This document shows positions 11,638-22,485 of a DNA stretch of 57,664 nucleotides, one piece after another (within the stretch, counting starts at the first letter, position 1; every line of letters begins with the position of its first letter). The stretch comes from Sphingosinicella soli (GTDB lineage: Bacteria > Pseudomonadota > Alphaproteobacteria > Sphingomonadales > Sphingomonadaceae): assembly GCF_014199685.1 (NCBI RefSeq), contig NZ_JACHNZ010000027.1, positions 1-57,664 of the forward strand, read 5' to 3'. A program made the position numbers and the translations under genes. Under the pieces are notes generated by a model. The model was not told where the DNA came from. It was given only the letters and a program-made list of their open reading frames with translations, and did no database searches.

Positions 11638-13351
11638 ACCTCCCCTTCGATCCCGCAATCGTCAGCTCGACGATTCTCGTTCTCTCGCTGGTGCTGTTCA
11701 TCAGCGAGAAGGTACGGCACGACCTTGTCGCCGTTATCGCGCTCCTGGCCGCGCTCGTGTTCGGCGTTGTCAGCCCCACGGCCGCGCTTGCAGGCTTTTC
11801 CGATCCCGCCGTGATCGCGGTTGCGGCCGTTCTTGTGGTCGGACGCGCGGTCGAACTGAGCGGCGTCGCGGCAGCGTTCACGCGCCGGGTTATTCCCGGC
11901 CAGGCGCCTTTCGCCGTGCGGCTGGTGATCGTGATGGTGGTGGGTGCCGTGCTTTCGGCCTTCATGAACAACATCGCCGCCCTCGTCATCACCATGCCGA
12001 TCGCGGCGCAGGTCGCCATCGATTCGCGGCGATCCCCTTCCGCCGCGCTGATGCCGCTTGCCTTCGCCACCATCCTCGGCGGCATGACGACCCTCATCGG
12101 CACGCCTGCGAATCTCATCCTGTCGTCGATTCGTCAGAACGCGCTCGGCGAGCCGTTCAGCTTCTTCCAGATGACCCCGGTGGCAAGCTGCGTGGCGGCG
12201 GCGGGCCTGCTCTACATGGCCGTCATCGGCTGGCGCCTGCTGCCCGAATCGCGCGCGCCGGTCAGGGCGTTTGCGAATCCGTGGCGGATATTCGAACTCG
12301 ATGTGCCCACGGAAACCGACGAAGCGGAACTGCGCGTGGCACTCCGCAAGGCGGGCAGCCGCCTGCTTGCCAGTTTCGACAGCGTCTTCCAGGCGATCGG
12401 CGGCGATCGGCGACGCATCCTCGTCCTCAGCCGCAAGGATCCCTGGGAACTGTCGGAGGCGACCGGCACCTACCCGATCGTGGCGCGTAATCCTGCTCCC
12501 GATGCCACGACCGTCCGGGCCGCGGTCGCCCACGGCTCTTCCTCATCGGGCAGCGGCACGACGCGGTAACATGGCGGAGCGGGCAGCAGCTCCGCGTCGT
12601 CGCTGCCGGCCCGCGCGCCGCCCAGGAGCGGCTTCCGCTCTCGGAAATGGAGATTCAGCCCGGCGACCAGCTCTTCATTCACGGCCCGGCCGACCAGCTC
12701 GGTGCGTTCATCGCCAACGCGCGGCTTCTGGAAATCGGCAGGCTCGACACGCCGCCGGTCGAAACGAGTCGCGCCATCGCGATCATCGGGATTTTCGCGG
12801 CGGCCATCGTCGGCATCGTGGCCTTCGATCTTTCGCCCGCGATCGCATTCTTCGCCGCCGCCGTCATCCTCGCCGCAACGCGGCTTATCCCCTCCACCGA
12901 AGTATACCGGTCGATCGACTGGCCGGTTGTGGTTCTGCTCGCCGCTATGATCCCGGTAGGACAAAGCCTCGAATCGACCGGCGCGGTCGCCATCATGTCC
13001 GAACAGCTCAGCAGCTGGCTCGGCGGCACGAGCGTCTTCTTCACGTTCGTGGCGATCGGCGCTGCAACGCTGCTCCTGTCCGCGCTGCTCAACAACGTGG
13101 CGACCGCGATCATCATGGGGCCGCTCGTGTTACAGATGTCGGAATATATGGGGTTCTCGCCCGATGCCGGGCTCATCATGGTGCTGATCGCCGCGTCGTC
13201 GGACTTTCTCACGCCCATCGGACACCAGAACAACTTGCTCGTCATGGCTCCGGGCGGCTATCGTTTTTCGGATTACGCGCGGATGGGTATTGGCGTTTCC
13301 ATCATCGTTATCGGCGTTGCGGCCTGGTTGTTGAGTATTGGATTTGGATAA
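11586..13351 (+). pseudogene. SLC13/DASS-type transporter with TrkA-C domains, frameshifted
   Basis: Two halves of one transporter are in different frames. The N-terminal half (11586-12569) has hydrophobic segments and the first substrate/sodium hairpin region (SAFMNNIAALVITMP, GGMTTLIGTPANL). The C-terminal half, open in frame from before 12540 to 13351, starts in TrkA-C sequence (MEIQPGDQLFIHGP) and continues with the second membrane repeat (LLNNVATAIIMGP, SSDFLTPIGHQNN). Frame 0 passes to frame 2 in the interval about 12528-12565, as expected for loss of one base. Either the gene is broken or the read has an error. Intact relatives transport dicarboxylates, sulfate or other anions. The start is uncertain: ATG 11586 lies inside the DUF815 gene. 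The end overlaps the DUF389 gene by 14 bp. Confidence 0.85.
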
Positions 13352-15014
13352 CACAACCCGCACCGGGCTGAAGTCCCGCATGAATTTTCAGCTCCCACAA
13401 GTCTCGAACTTGTGGCGGCGCCAGCGTGCCTATTGGCGGCGCAATGTGGTCCGCTCGGTCGACCACGCGGAGGTCAACGCAAAGCTGGACGGCGAGGCGC
13501 ACTGGTCCGCGCGCTTCGGTTTCATGCTCATCATGTCGGCGGGCATCGCCGTGCTCGGCCTGCTGCTCTCGTCTCCGGCGGTGGTCATCGGCGCCATGCT
13601 CATATCGCCGCTCATGGGCCCGATCATGGCGCTCGGCTTCAGTCTTGCGCGTTTCAATCTCGCCGAGGCGAGGCTTGCGCTCGCAACCCTTGGAATCGGT
13701 GTTGCCGCCGCCGTCGGCTTTTGCGCCCTGGTTGTTTATCTGTCGCCGCTGCAGGCGGTAACGTCCGAAATCCTTGCGCGCACGCGGCCCAACTTCTTCG
13801 ATTTGCTGGTTGCGATCTTCTCGGCGCTGGCGGGCGCTTATGCGGTCATTCGCGGACGCGGCGAAACGATCGTGGGCGTGGCCATAGCGACCGCGCTCAT
13901 GCCGCCCCTCGCTGTGGTCGGCTACGGCCTTGCGACACTGAACGGCACGGTGTTCTTCGGCGCGCTCGGCCTGTTCATGACCAATCTGCTCGCAATTGCG
14001 CTGAGCGCGGCGGTGATGGCCAAGATGTACGGTTTCGGCACGGCGATGTCGGATCGCTCGACGCGCGTGCAGACCATCGGCATCCTCGGGATTTTCGCCG
14101 TGCTTTCCGTGCCGCTGCTTTTCTCGCTGCACCAGATCGCACGGGAAGCCCTCGCGAGTCGGCTCACCCGCGAGATGATCGTCTCCTATTTCGGTTCCGA
14201 AGCGCGCGTGTCGCAACTTGAAATGGATTTCTCCGCCGAGCCCATCGTGGCCCGCGCCACCGTCCAGACACCGCAGCGCCGTTATGATGCCGATCAGCAG
14301 ATCAGCGCGCGTCTGCGTGCGCGGCTCGATGAACCCATCGCGATCAATCTCTCGCAAATCCTTGTCGACAGCGATGCGACTCTGAAGGAACGCGAACAGC
14401 GCGAACTTGAAACCGCGAAACGCGCGCAGGGCGAATCGCTCCGCAAGGCGACAGAGGCCGACGCGCAGCAGGTCGCGGCCGAACTCGCCATCCTCGGTGC
14501 GCAGTCTCCGTCGGCGGTGAATGTCGATCTTGCGCGCCGCTTCGCCTCGATGACCGCGGAGTCGATGCCCGGTATCCGCCTTCCCGCCTGGCGTGCGCTG
14601 GAAGTGCGCGTCGCGGTGCGCCATCCGGGGTGGACCGTGATGGTGATCCCGCCGGTCGGCCAGATCCCGCTTATTCCTTTCGAAGACGGCGCTGCGGTGC
14701 TGACTCCCAAGGGGGTCGAAGCCGTGGTGGATGCGGTATGGGCGCTCAAGCGCTGGGGCATCACCACCGTCCTCGTCAACGGCCGCGTCGCAAGCGGCGA
14801 GGCCGACAGTGGCGATGAGCGCGAAAAGCTCGCGCAAGCCCGCGCCGCAGCCGTCACGGCGGCGCTAAAGGAACGCGGTATCGAGGTCGCGCCGCGAAGC
14901 GCCACCTCCGGTACGGTCCAGAGCGCGGCGGAAGACGAATATGGCCGCAGCGTGCTGCGTTCTGTCGAACTTGTTCCGGACACCCTCGCCGAACCGCCCA
15001 GCGCCGCACGTTAA
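13338..15014 (+). CDS. DUF389 membrane protein
   Basis: A 558-aa protein with an N-terminal DUF389 domain: several membrane helices with SPAVVIGAMLISPLMGPI and GVAIATALMPPLAVVGYGLA, both characteristic. The C-terminal half (from about residue 285) is soluble, alanine- and charge-rich, and ends in a segment resembling an OmpA-like fold (VVDAVWALKRWGITTVLVNGRV). Function is unknown. The ATG at 13338 overlaps the end of the SLC13-type gene; an alternative ATG is at 13380, so translational coupling is possible but not proven. Confidence 0.85.
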   Translation: MDLDNTTRTGLKSRMNFQLPQVSNLWRRQRAYWRRNVVRSVDHAEVNAKLDGEAHWSARFGFMLIMSAGIAVLGLLLSSPAVVIGAMLISPLMGPIMALGFSLARFNLAEARLALATLGIGVAAAVGFCALVVYLSPLQAVTSEILARTRPNFFDLLVAIFSALAGAYAVIRGRGETIVGVAIATALMPPLAVVGYGLATLNGTVFFGALGLFMTNLLAIALSAAVMAKMYGFGTAMSDRSTRVQTIGILGIFAVLSVPLLFSLHQIAREALASRLTREMIVSYFGSEARVSQLEMDFSAEPIVARATVQTPQRRYDADQQISARLRARLDEPIAINLSQILVDSDATLKEREQRELETAKRAQGESLRKATEADAQQVAAELAILGAQSPSAVNVDLARRFASMTAESMPGIRLPAWRALEVRVAVRHPGWTVMVIPPVGQIPLIPFEDGAAVLTPKGVEAVVDAVWALKRWGITTVLVNGRVASGEADSGDEREKLAQARAAAVTAALKERGIEVAPRSATSGTVQSAAEDEYGRSVLRSVELVPDTLAEPPSAAR

Positions 15015-15027
15015 GAGGGGTCAGGTG

Positions 15028-15055
15028 AAAAGGGGGAGACCGCGCGGCCTCCCCC
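15028..15055 (-). terminator. terminator after the PEP-CTERM gene
   Basis: The hairpin GGGGGAG/CTCCCCC (15032-15038 with 15049-15055) encloses a GC-rich inner palindrome. On the minus strand it is followed by TTTT. It lies 11 bp beyond the PEP-CTERM stop and between convergent genes. Confidence 0.6.
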
Positions 15056-15066
15056 CTCTCCTCGTG

Positions 15067-15639
15067 TCAGCCCTGCACCTTGCGGCGGCGAACAGCCGCA
15101 ATGCCTGCAAGACCCAGACCGAAGAGCGCCAGCGCCGCCGGTTCCGGCACCTCCGCAGACGCGATATCGAAGCTGAAGTTGTCGTAGCTTACGCCCAGCG
15201 GATCGTCGGACCGAAGAATGATGCTGCTTATCGGACCGAAAGCCGAAAAGTTCTGCAGATTTTCATGAATCTGCGTCGCGAACAGGTCGATCATCGTGCT
15301 GCCGCCGGCGGCGAGGAAAATTTCCGCCGTCGCGACGCGCGTGCTGGTGTCGTTGACACCCCAGATCTCGAACGCAAGATTCTCCACGGCGCTGTCGAAC
15401 ATCACCGTCAGGTCGGCGATGCAGCCCCAGGGGTTGTCGTTCGGACAGATACGTCCGTTTCCGCCCGACGCCTGGATCACGGAAATCGTGCCCGTCGATG
15501 CAGTGAACGTGGTGTTCTCGTAAGAGAGCGAAGAATGCACGGATCCGTCGGCGAGATCGTTGAAGTCGATCGTGACGGCAGCGGCGGGAGAAGCCGCAAG
15601 CGCGATCAATGCCGCGCCCGCGAGTGAGAGAGTTTTCAT
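15067..15639 (-). CDS. PEP-CTERM sorting-domain protein
   Basis: A 190-aa exported protein with an N-terminal signal peptide (ALIALAASPAAA, cleavage near residue 21) and a C-terminal PEP-CTERM tripartite tail: VPEPAALALFGLGLAGIAA, then RRRK. Such proteins are processed by an exosortase (EpsH/XrtA type) and are linked to exopolysaccharide and cell-surface assembly; no exosortase is in this window. The central part is beta-rich with one cysteine pair (ICPNDNPWGC). The specific role is unknown. It has its own terminator and stands alone. The 187 bp between it and the divergent RND adaptor shows no further gene. Confidence 0.88.
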   Translation of the reverse strand: MKTLSLAGAALIALAASPAAAVTIDFNDLADGSVHSSLSYENTTFTASTGTISVIQASGGNGRICPNDNPWGCIADLTVMFDSAVENLAFEIWGVNDTSTRVATAEIFLAAGGSTMIDLFATQIHENLQNFSAFGPISSIILRSDDPLGVSYDNFSFDIASAEVPEPAALALFGLGLAGIAAVRRRKVQG

Positions 15640-15826
15640 GTCCTGACCTCATTGTTTGGGGTGCCGCGTTCATCGCTGGCCAAGGTGACGAGGGAATGAA
15701 AAATTAACCACGTTTTCGAGACAGGTCGTCCGCACTACAGTATCAGTCGCCGATGCGAGCAAATCGCTGGATTTTCAGTTCCGATCCGTTCACGAGTATC
15801 CTGAGCACGACTCGAAAGGGGCAGAA

Positions 15827-16873
15827 GTGAAGTTTATGCGATCGGCGATGGTGATCTTGCTGGCGGTTGCCGCCTGCGGGGAAAAACCGGCGACGCCTGC
15901 CGCTGAAACCCCCGTGCCGATTCGCGTGGCCGAGGTTGTCTCGGCGGACGCGGCGAATACGTTTCGTGCAGCGGGAACGGTGCGGCTGCGGCGGGAAATC
16001 GATCTCGGCTTCACGACCCCGGGCCGCGTCGCATCCATCGCCGTGGAGGAAGGCGCCCGCGTCCGTCGCGGGCAGCTTCTCGCCTCGCTCGACGCCACGA
16101 TGGTGGCGGCCGATCTCAGCGCCGCGTCGGCGGAACGCACCCGCGCCGCTGCCGACCTGTCCCGCGCGAAGGAGCTCTTCGCCAAGGGGTGGGTGACGCG
16201 GGCGCGGCTTGAAAGCGCCGAGGCCGCCTATCGCGCCGCCGCCGCGACGACCTCTTCGGCCCGTTTCGCGGCGAACACCGCGCGCATTGTCGCCCCTGCC
16301 GATGGCGTGATCCTGCGCCGCTTCGCAGAGGTGAACCAGGTGGTCGACGCCGGAACGCCGGTCCTTGCCTTTGGCGATGGCCGCGACGGTTTCGTGCTTC
16401 GCGTTCCCGTTTCCGATGTGCAGGCTTCGGGCATCGTTCAGACCGGCAGTGTGCCCATCGACATCGCTGCGCTCGGTCCGGCGCCTGTCGCCGCGCGAAT
16501 CATCGAGGTTGCCGGGCGTGCCGACGACCGCACGGGCACCTTCGCTGTCGAGCTTGCGCTGCCGCCGGATCCCGCGCTGCGATCCGGCCAGATCGGTCAT
16601 GCCGTACTCGCGGTTCGCAGCAACGGCGGCCGGGAAAGCATGCTCGTGCCGAGCAGCGCCGTGTTCGCGGCGCGCGCGGGCGAAGCCTTCGTCTATGTGC
16701 TCGATGAAGCGGGCACGCGCGTGAAGGCGCGTCAGATCGTCACCGGTGCTGCCGGCGACAATGGTATCGCCGTGCTCAGTGGTCTCAAGGCCGGAGAGCG
16801 CGTTGCCGTCACCGGAATCAGCCGGCTCAGCGAAGGCAGTCTCGTCACGCCAACGCCCGTGCCCAAGGCATGA
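15827..16873 (+). CDS. RND efflux periplasmic adaptor (membrane fusion protein)
   Basis: A 348-aa lipoprotein adaptor that links an RND pump to an outer-membrane channel. The signal ends in a lipobox (VAAC, cysteine at about residue 17). HlyD/biotinyl-lipoyl halves (GRVASIAVEEGARVRRGQLLA and IVAPADGVILRRFAEVNQVV) flank an alpha-helical hairpin, and a beta-barrel and a membrane-proximal domain follow. GTG at 15827 was chosen over ATG 15836 because AAGGGG lies about 6 nt upstream of the GTG. The stop overlaps the pump gene start by 4 bp (ATGA). No outer-membrane channel gene is adjacent. Confidence 0.92.
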   Translation: MKFMRSAMVILLAVAACGEKPATPAAETPVPIRVAEVVSADAANTFRAAGTVRLRREIDLGFTTPGRVASIAVEEGARVRRGQLLASLDATMVAADLSAASAERTRAAADLSRAKELFAKGWVTRARLESAEAAYRAAAATTSSARFAANTARIVAPADGVILRRFAEVNQVVDAGTPVLAFGDGRDGFVLRVPVSDVQASGIVQTGSVPIDIAALGPAPVAARIIEVAGRADDRTGTFAVELALPPDPALRSGQIGHAVLAVRSNGGRESMLVPSSAVFAARAGEAFVYVLDEAGTRVKARQIVTGAAGDNGIAVLSGLKAGERVAVTGISRLSEGSLVTPTPVPKA

Positions 16874-19800
16874 ACCTGCCCGCCTTCGCCGTCGGCCGCT
16901 GGCAGTTGACGCTCATTCTCTTCTCGCTGCTCGCCGCGCTCGGCATCTATGCCTTCCTCACCATCCCCCGCGCCGTCGATCCGCACCTGCCGATCCCCGT
17001 GGTGCTCGTCGTCGCCTCGCAGCCCGGCGCGGATGCGCAGGACATGGAGGAGACTGTCGCCAAGCCTATCGAGGAGGTGATCCAGGGCCTCGACGGGGTC
17101 ATCTACGTCGAATCGACATCGAAGGACGGCTCGGCGGTCGTCACGGCCGAGTTCGCGTGGGGCGGCGATCCTGAACACCATTTCGACGAGGTCGTCCGCG
17201 AGGTCGGCGCGATCCGCGACCGCCTGCCTTCGAGCATCGCCAGCCTCGAATATCTGAAGGTGCGCACCAGCGATGCCGCCGTCGTCCAGCTCGCGCTAGT
17301 CAGCGAAACCGCATCGTGGCGCCGTATGGAAAAATACGCGACCGACCTTTCGGAGCGGCTGACCCGGGTGGACGGTGTGCGCACCACCGCGATCTACGGC
17401 CTGCCCAGCCCCGAAGTGCGCATCGCCATCGACAGCGGCCGCCTCGCCCAGCTTCACATTCCGCCCTCCGCGCTCCTGGACGCGCTTCAGCGCAGCGGCA
17501 TCGATCTTCCCGCGGGGGCCGTGCATTCGGGTGAGCAGCGGCTCAATCTCGATGCCGGTGGCGCATACCGCGATCTTGCCGAAATCCGCGCGATTCCGAT
17601 CCGTGCGGAAGACGGCACGCTGGTCCGCGTCGGCGATGTCGCGGACGTGGCCTGGTCGACTGCGGAACACACGCACATCACGCGCTTCAACGGCAAGCGC
17701 GCCGTGTTCGTCACGGCGATGCAGAAGGAAAACGGCAACGTCCTGGCGCTGCGGAAGCTGCTGGAAACATCGCTTGCGGATGCGCGCAAACAGCTTCCGC
17801 CCGACGTGAAGCTCGAACTCGGGTTCGATCAGTCGCGCGACATCCGCAACCGGCTCGATACGCTGGCGCGCGATTTCGCCATCGCGCTCGGCCTCGTGCT
17901 CATCACGCTGCTGCCGCTCGGGCCACGCGCCTCGATGATCGTGATGATCTCGATTCCGCTCAGCCTCGCGACGGGCGTGCTGCTGCTCTACGTGTTCGAT
18001 TTCTCGCTGAACCAGCTCTCCGTTTCCGGCTTCATCCTCGCGCTCGGCCTCATCGTCGATGATTCGATCGTCGTGACGGAGAATATCTCGCGGCATCTTC
18101 GCATGGGCATGGATCGCACCGCCGCCGCGCTTTCAGGCACGAAGGAGATCGCCGCCGCCGTGTTCGGATCGACCGGCGTTCTGCTCTTCGCCTTCCTGCC
18201 GCTCGTGTTTCTTCCCGGCGGTGCGGGCGAGTTCACGCGGTCGCTGCCGCTTGCCGTCATCTATACGGTCGCGGCCTCGCTCGTCGTGTCACTCACGATC
18301 ATCCCGTTTCTCGCGAGCCGCGTGCTGCGCCGCGACGACGACCCCGAAGGCAATCCGATCCTCAAGGCGCTGACGCGCGGCATTCACCGTCTGTACGCGC
18401 CTGTGCTCCACTACGCGCTCGAAAAGCCGGGCCGCACGCTGGCGGTTTCGATGGCGCTTTGCATCGGTGCGCTGGGGCTTATCCCGATCGCGGGCTGGCA
18501 GCTGTTTCCGGCATCGGATGCGCCGTATTTCATGGTCGAGGTCGAAGCGCCCGAAGGCACCAGCGTCGCGGCGACCGATCGCATCATCCGCAGGATCTCG
18601 GCCGAAATCGCCAAGGAAGACAGCGTCACCGCCTATATGGAGAACGTGGGCGCGGGCAATCCTCAGGTCTATTACAACGTCCGTTCGCTGACCGAGGAAT
18701 CGCGCAAAGGGGCGGTTTTCGTGGTGCTCGACAAATGGACCGCGCGCGATGGCGATGCCATGCTCGATCGCCTGCGCGCGAAATTCACCGACGACCCCGA
18801 CGCGCGCATCACCGTGCGCAAGTTCGAAAACGGCCCGCCGATCGACGCCCCCATCGCGATCCGCATCAGCGGGCCCGATAACAGCGTGCTCAAGATGATC
18901 GCGGGCGAGGTCACGAAAATCGTCCGCGCCACCCCCGGCACGCGCGATATCGACAACCCGCTCGCCGTCGATCGTGTCGATCTCGATCTCGGCCTTGATG
19001 TCGATAAGGCCGCGCTGCTCGGCGTCGCGCCCGGGGAGCCGCGCCGCGCGCTGCGCCTTGCGATCGCGGGCGAGCGCGCCGCGAGCTTCCGCGATGAGGA
19101 GGGCGACTCCTATCCCGTCGTGGTCCGCCTGCCGATGGAAGATCGCCAGCCCGTTTCGGCGCTGCAATCCGTCTACGTCGCGTCCGCGAACGGCGGCGCG
19201 ATACCGCTTGCCGAGATCGCCGAACCGCAACTCAAGAGCGTACCCCCGCGCATCGATCGTTTTCAGCTGGAGCGCAATGTCGCCGTCACGGCATGGACCC
19301 AGGCCGGCTTCCTCACGTCGCGCGTCAACAAGGATGTCGTCGAGCGTCTGCAGACGCTCACCCTGCCCCAGGGCTATGCCCTCGGCGTCGGCGGCGAGGC
19401 GGAGGCAAGCGCCGAGAGCTTCGACGGAATCGGCAGCATTCTGCTGCTCGCGGTCTTCAGCATCGCTGCGGTTCTCGTCGCGGAATTCGGCCGCTTCCGC
19501 GAGGTCGCCGTCGTCGCCGGGGTCATTCCGCTCGGCATGTTCGGCGGCATCATCGCGCTGCTCCTCACCGGCTATCCGATGAGCTACATGGGCATCATCG
19601 GCTTCGTCGCGCTGATCGGTATCGAGATCAAGAATTCGATCCTGCTCGTCGATTTCACCACGCAGCTTCGCGAGCGCGGGCTCGGCCTGCGCGAGGCGAT
19701 CGAGCAGGCCGGCGAGATCCGTTTCCTGCCGGTGCTGCTCACCTCGGTAACGGCGATCGGCGGGCTGTTGCCGCTCGCGCTCGGCGGTTCGGCGCTCTAT

Positions 19801-19950
19801 TCGCCGCTCGCGTGGGTGATTATCGGCGGGCTGATCTCATCGACGCTGCTCAGCCGTATCGTCACGCCGGTCATGTACCTGCTGATCGTCAGGCGCCGGG
19901 AAGATGAAGGCGTGCCTGCGGTCAGCTCTTCAGCCGGTAGCCCGTCCTGA
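16870..19950 (+). CDS. RND-family efflux pump
   Basis: A 1026-aa inner-membrane RND transporter, normal length for the HAE-type family. It has twelve membrane segments in two repeats, each followed by a large periplasmic loop. The helix-4 motif [14 protein letters not shown] carries the paired aspartates for proton relay, and the second repeat has [19 protein letters not shown]. The substrate is not predictable; adaptor-pump pairs of this type export drugs or metabolites. It is translationally coupled to the adaptor. The last 29 bp overlap the oppositely oriented ABC-2 permease gene. Confidence 0.94.
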   Translation: MNLPAFAVGRWQLTLILFSLLAALGIYAFLTIPRAVDPHLPIPVVLVVASQPGADAQDMEETVAKPIEEVIQGLDGVIYVESTSKDGSAVVTAEFAWGGDPEHHFDEVVREVGAIRDRLPSSIASLEYLKVRTSDAAVVQLALVSETASWRRMEKYATDLSERLTRVDGVRTTAIYGLPSPEVRIAIDSGRLAQLHIPPSALLDALQRSGIDLPAGAVHSGEQRLNLDAGGAYRDLAEIRAIPIRAEDGTLVRVGDVADVAWSTAEHTHITRFNGKRAVFVTAMQKENGNVLALRKLLETSLADARKQLPPDVKLELGFDQSRDIRNRLDTLARDFAIALGLVLITLLPLGPRASMIVMISIPLSLATGVLLLYVFDFSLNQLSVSGFILALGLIVDDSIVVTENISRHLRMGMDRTAAALSGTKEIAAAVFGSTGVLLFAFLPLVFLPGGAGEFTRSLPLAVIYTVAASLVVSLTIIPFLASRVLRRDDDPEGNPILKALTRGIHRLYAPVLHYALEKPGRTLAVSMALCIGALGLIPIAGWQLFPASDAPYFMVEVEAPEGTSVAATDRIIRRISAEIAKEDSVTAYMENVGAGNPQVYYNVRSLTEESRKGAVFVVLDKWTARDGDAMLDRLRAKFTDDPDARITVRKFENGPPIDAPIAIRISGPDNSVLKMIAGEVTKIVRATPGTRDIDNPLAVDRVDLDLGLDVDKAALLGVAPGEPRRALRLAIAGERAASFRDEEGDSYPVVVRLPMEDRQPVSALQSVYVASANGGAIPLAEIAEPQLKSVPPRIDRFQLERNVAVTAWTQAGFLTSRVNKDVVERLQTLTLPQGYALGVGGEAEASAESFDGIGSILLLAVFSIAAVLVAEFGRFREVAVVAGVIPLGMFGGIIALLLTGYPMSYMGIIGFVALIGIEIKNSILLVDFTTQLRERGLGLREAIEQAGEIRFLPVLLTSVTAIGGLLPLALGGSALYSPLAWVIIGGLISSTLLSRIVTPVMYLLIVRRREDEGVPAVSSSAGSPS

Positions 19951-20689
19951 AGATCCACCAGACGACGGCGAGGCAGAGCGCCAGGAAGCCGAACATCGCC
20001 GCAAGGCTCAGTTCGATGCCGACGTCGCCCTCCCCGAAGAAGCTCCAGCGAAACCCGCTCATCAGATAGACGATCGGGTTGAAGAGCGTCGCCGTGCGCC
20101 ATGCGGCGGGCAGCATGTCGATCGAATAAAAGGCCCCGCCCAGGAATGTGAGCGGCATCACCACGAGCAGCGGAATGATTTGAAGCTGCTCGAAGTTTTT
20201 CGCCCAGATGCCGATGATGAAGCCGAACAGGCAGAACGTCACCGCCAGCAGCATCATGAACAGGATCATCCAGACCGGGTGCATGATATCGATATCAACG
20301 AACAGGTTCGCCGTCGCCAATATCACGAACCCCAGGATCACCGATTTCGTCGCCGCCGCCCCCACATAAGCAAGCACGATCTCGAATGCGGAGATCGGCG
20401 CGGACAGCAGTTCATAGATCGTTCCCGCCCACTTGGGCATGTAGATCCCGAACGAGGCGTTGGAGATGCTTTCGGTCAGCATCGTCAGGAGCATCAGTCC
20501 CGGCACGATGAACGCAGCGTAAGGCACCGTGCCCACCTCCTGCATCCGCGAACCGATCGCCGATCCGAACACGATGAAGTAAAGCGTCGTCGTGATGACG
20601 GGGGTGATAAGGCTCGTCCAGATCGTCCGGCAGAATCGCGCCAGCTCGAACTTGTAGATCGCCCACACGGCATGGCGGTTGAAGATCAC
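19922..20689 (-). CDS. ABC-2 type transporter permease
   Basis: A 255-aa integral membrane permease of the ABC-2 family with six predicted membrane segments. It has the conserved ABC-2 pattern: an amphipathic N terminus ([18 protein letters not shown]), the central segment [18 protein letters not shown] and [16 protein letters not shown] near the C terminus. It pairs with the ATPase encoded just upstream, whose stop overlaps its start by 4 bp. Such pairs export lipids, polysaccharides or drugs. The 3' end overlaps the RND pump gene. Confidence 0.93.
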   Translation of the reverse strand: MIFNRHAVWAIYKFELARFCRTIWTSLITPVITTTLYFIVFGSAIGSRMQEVGTVPYAAFIVPGLMLLTMLTESISNASFGIYMPKWAGTIYELLSAPISAFEIVLAYVGAAATKSVILGFVILATANLFVDIDIMHPVWMILFMMLLAVTFCLFGFIIGIWAKNFEQLQIIPLLVVMPLTFLGGAFYSIDMLPAAWRTATLFNPIVYLMSGFRWSFFGEGDVGIELSLAAMFGFLALCLAVVWWIFRTGYRLKS

Positions 20690-21621
20690 GACACCGCCTC
20701 CTGCCGGTCACTGACCAGGCCCACGAAAATATCCTCCAGCGAGCTTTGCTGCGTATTCAGATCCTTGAAGGCGAGGCCGATGTCGCTCATCCGCCGGAGC
20801 AGCGAGGGCACGCCCGTGCGCTCGGCATTCGCATCGAATTCGTAAGCGATCTCGTTTCCGTCCGCCTTCAGCGTCAGGTTCCATTCGCCGAGTTCGGGCG
20901 GCAGCACCGCGAGCGGTTCGGCGAGGTTCAGCGTCAGCGTCTTGCGACCGAGCTTCTTCATCAGCACCGCGGTCTCCTCGACGAGGATAAGCGCGCCCTT
21001 GTTGATCACGCCGACGCGGTCGGCCATCTCCTCGGCTTCCTCGATATAGTGGGTCGTCAGGATGATGGTGACGCCGCGTTCACGAAGTCCGCGCACCAGG
21101 CTCCACATGTCGCGGCGCAGCTCGACATCGACGCCAGCGGTGGGCTCGTCGAGAAACAGGATTTCCGGCTCGTGACTAAGCGCCTTCGCGATCATCACGC
21201 GGCGTTTCATTCCGCCCGAAAGCTCCATGATCTTCGAACTGCGTTTTTCCCACAGCGAAAGGTCTTTCAGGATTCGTTCGATCAGCGCGGGGTCCGGCGC
21301 CCGCCCGAACATGCCCCGGCTCAGGCTTACCGTGGCGAGCACCGTTTCAAAGGCGTCGGTGTGAAGTTCCTGGGGCACCAGCCCGATCTTCATGCGCGCG
21401 GCGCGGTAGTCGCGCCGGATATCGTGCCCGTCGGCGATCACCGTTCCCGTCGTCGGGGTCACGATTCCGCAAACGATCGAGATCAGCGTCGTCTTGCCCG
21501 CGCCGTTCGGCCCGAGCAGCGCGAAAATCTCGCCCTTGCGGATTTCAAGATCGACGGACTTCAGCGCGGTAAAGCCGCCGGCGTAGGTTTTGGAAAGGCC
21601 GGAAATGGAAAGCACGGTCAT
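20686..21621 (-). CDS. ABC transporter ATP-binding protein
   Basis: A 311-aa ATPase of the DrrA/CcmA-like (ABC-2) type. Walker [11 protein letters not shown]-loop VPQELH, signature LSGGMKRRV, Walker [13 protein letters not shown] and the switch histidine in [12 protein letters not shown] are all present. The C-terminal extension of about 80 residues is typical of exporter ATPases. It is the partner of the permease with which it overlaps by 4 bp; together they form a complete two-gene half exporter. Confidence 0.95.
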   Translation of the reverse strand: MTVLSISGLSKTYAGGFTALKSVDLEIRKGEIFALLGPNGAGKTTLISIVCGIVTPTTGTVIADGHDIRRDYRAARMKIGLVPQELHTDAFETVLATVSLSRGMFGRAPDPALIERILKDLSLWEKRSSKIMELSGGMKRRVMIAKALSHEPEILFLDEPTAGVDVELRRDMWSLVRGLRERGVTIILTTHYIEEAEEMADRVGVINKGALILVEETAVLMKKLGRKTLTLNLAEPLAVLPPELGEWNLTLKADGNEIAYEFDANAERTGVPSLLRRMSDIGLAFKDLNTQQSSLEDIFVGLVSDRQEAVS

Positions 21622-21666
21622 GCGCGGTGTTTATACAGTTTTGCGGGAACGCAAAACCGTCAGCGC

Positions 21667-22416
21667 TCATGCGCCGAGCAGTGTGGAAGCCTTGGGAAGA
21701 AAAACGGCATCAATCGTCGAAAGTCGGCCCCTGCGTCCGAACTGCAGCATGTCTGTAATGTCGAACAGCTTGAAGCCGTAGCCGTCCAGCGCCGCGATGA
21801 ACGTCGCGAAATCGTACCCGCCCTCATAGCGCTCGGCCACGGAAACTTCGGCGATAAGACATTGAACGTCAGGGAAAAGGCCCGTCGCTCCCGCCAGCAC
21901 CTCCAGTTCGAACCCTTCCGAATCGATCTTGAGCAGAAACGGCTTCGGCCAGGCGGCCCGGTCGAGCGAGTCGAGGCGCATGACAGGCACGGTCACGGCG
22001 CGCGTTTCTCGCGTCCAGCCGCGCCGCGCAAACTCATCGACCTGCCGCTCCGACGGTTTCGACATGGTGGAGCTGGTCGGGCGCGGTACATTCAGGTTCA
22101 GCGTCATTTCAGATGCCGCGCGCCCCGCCGCAACGAAATGAACCTCCCCCTTCCTCTGCGCCATCAGTGACGCGGCGGCATCCCGAAACCCCTCGTTCGG
22201 CTCCACGAGCACGGTGTAGGCATTCGGAAATCCATCCATCAGCCACGGCGTACCGTATCCCACGCCCACATCGACGACGGTTCCGGGGTTAAGCCCTTTG
22301 GGTGCCATTGCCCGGAAGAAGGCGGGGGCTCTCCGCAAAGGATGCTGAACATCCTTCAGCTCATATTCGCGTCGGCGCAGCGTGTCCGTGAAGGCCCGTT
22401 TCAGAAACGACTTCAT
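21667..22416 (-). CDS. FkbM-family methyltransferase
   Basis: A SAM-dependent methyltransferase of about 249 aa. The FkbM features are VVDVGVGYGTPW (motif I), VLVEPNEGFRD, and LLKIDSEGFELEVLAGA near the C terminus. ATG at 22414-22416 was chosen; a longer frame to 22461 has no better ribosome site. The substrate is unknown: members methylate sugar hydroxyls in polyketides, glycans and lipids. It lies 45 bp upstream of the ABC-2 ATPase in the same direction and 69 bp downstream of the M20 peptidase gene, so it may belong to either transcript. Confidence 0.85.
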   Translation of the reverse strand: MKSFLKRAFTDTLRRREYELKDVQHPLRRAPAFFRAMAPKGLNPGTVVDVGVGYGTPWLMDGFPNAYTVLVEPNEGFRDAAASLMAQRKGEVHFVAAGRAASEMTLNLNVPRPTSSTMSKPSERQVDEFARRGWTRETRAVTVPVMRLDSLDRAAWPKPFLLKIDSEGFELEVLAGATGLFPDVQCLIAEVSVAERYEGGYDFATFIAALDGYGFKLFDITDMLQFGRRGRLSTIDAVFLPKASTLLGA

Positions 22417-22485
22417 TGCGGCATGTCCAATAGCCCAGGTTCCGACAGTACCACCGACCACCGGAGCCGCAAAGCGAAGAGCGGC

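Noticed and set aside
12571-12646. An independent start for the C-terminal SLC13 half as a separate gene
   Set aside because: The sequence before 12647 continues meaningful TrkA-C-like sequence in the same frame, so the half is a continuation and not a new gene.
12271-13371. A 366-codon frame bridging the SLC13 frameshift
   Set aside because: Translation is Arg/His/Ala-rich and unlike a membrane protein; the two flanking frames carry the real halves.
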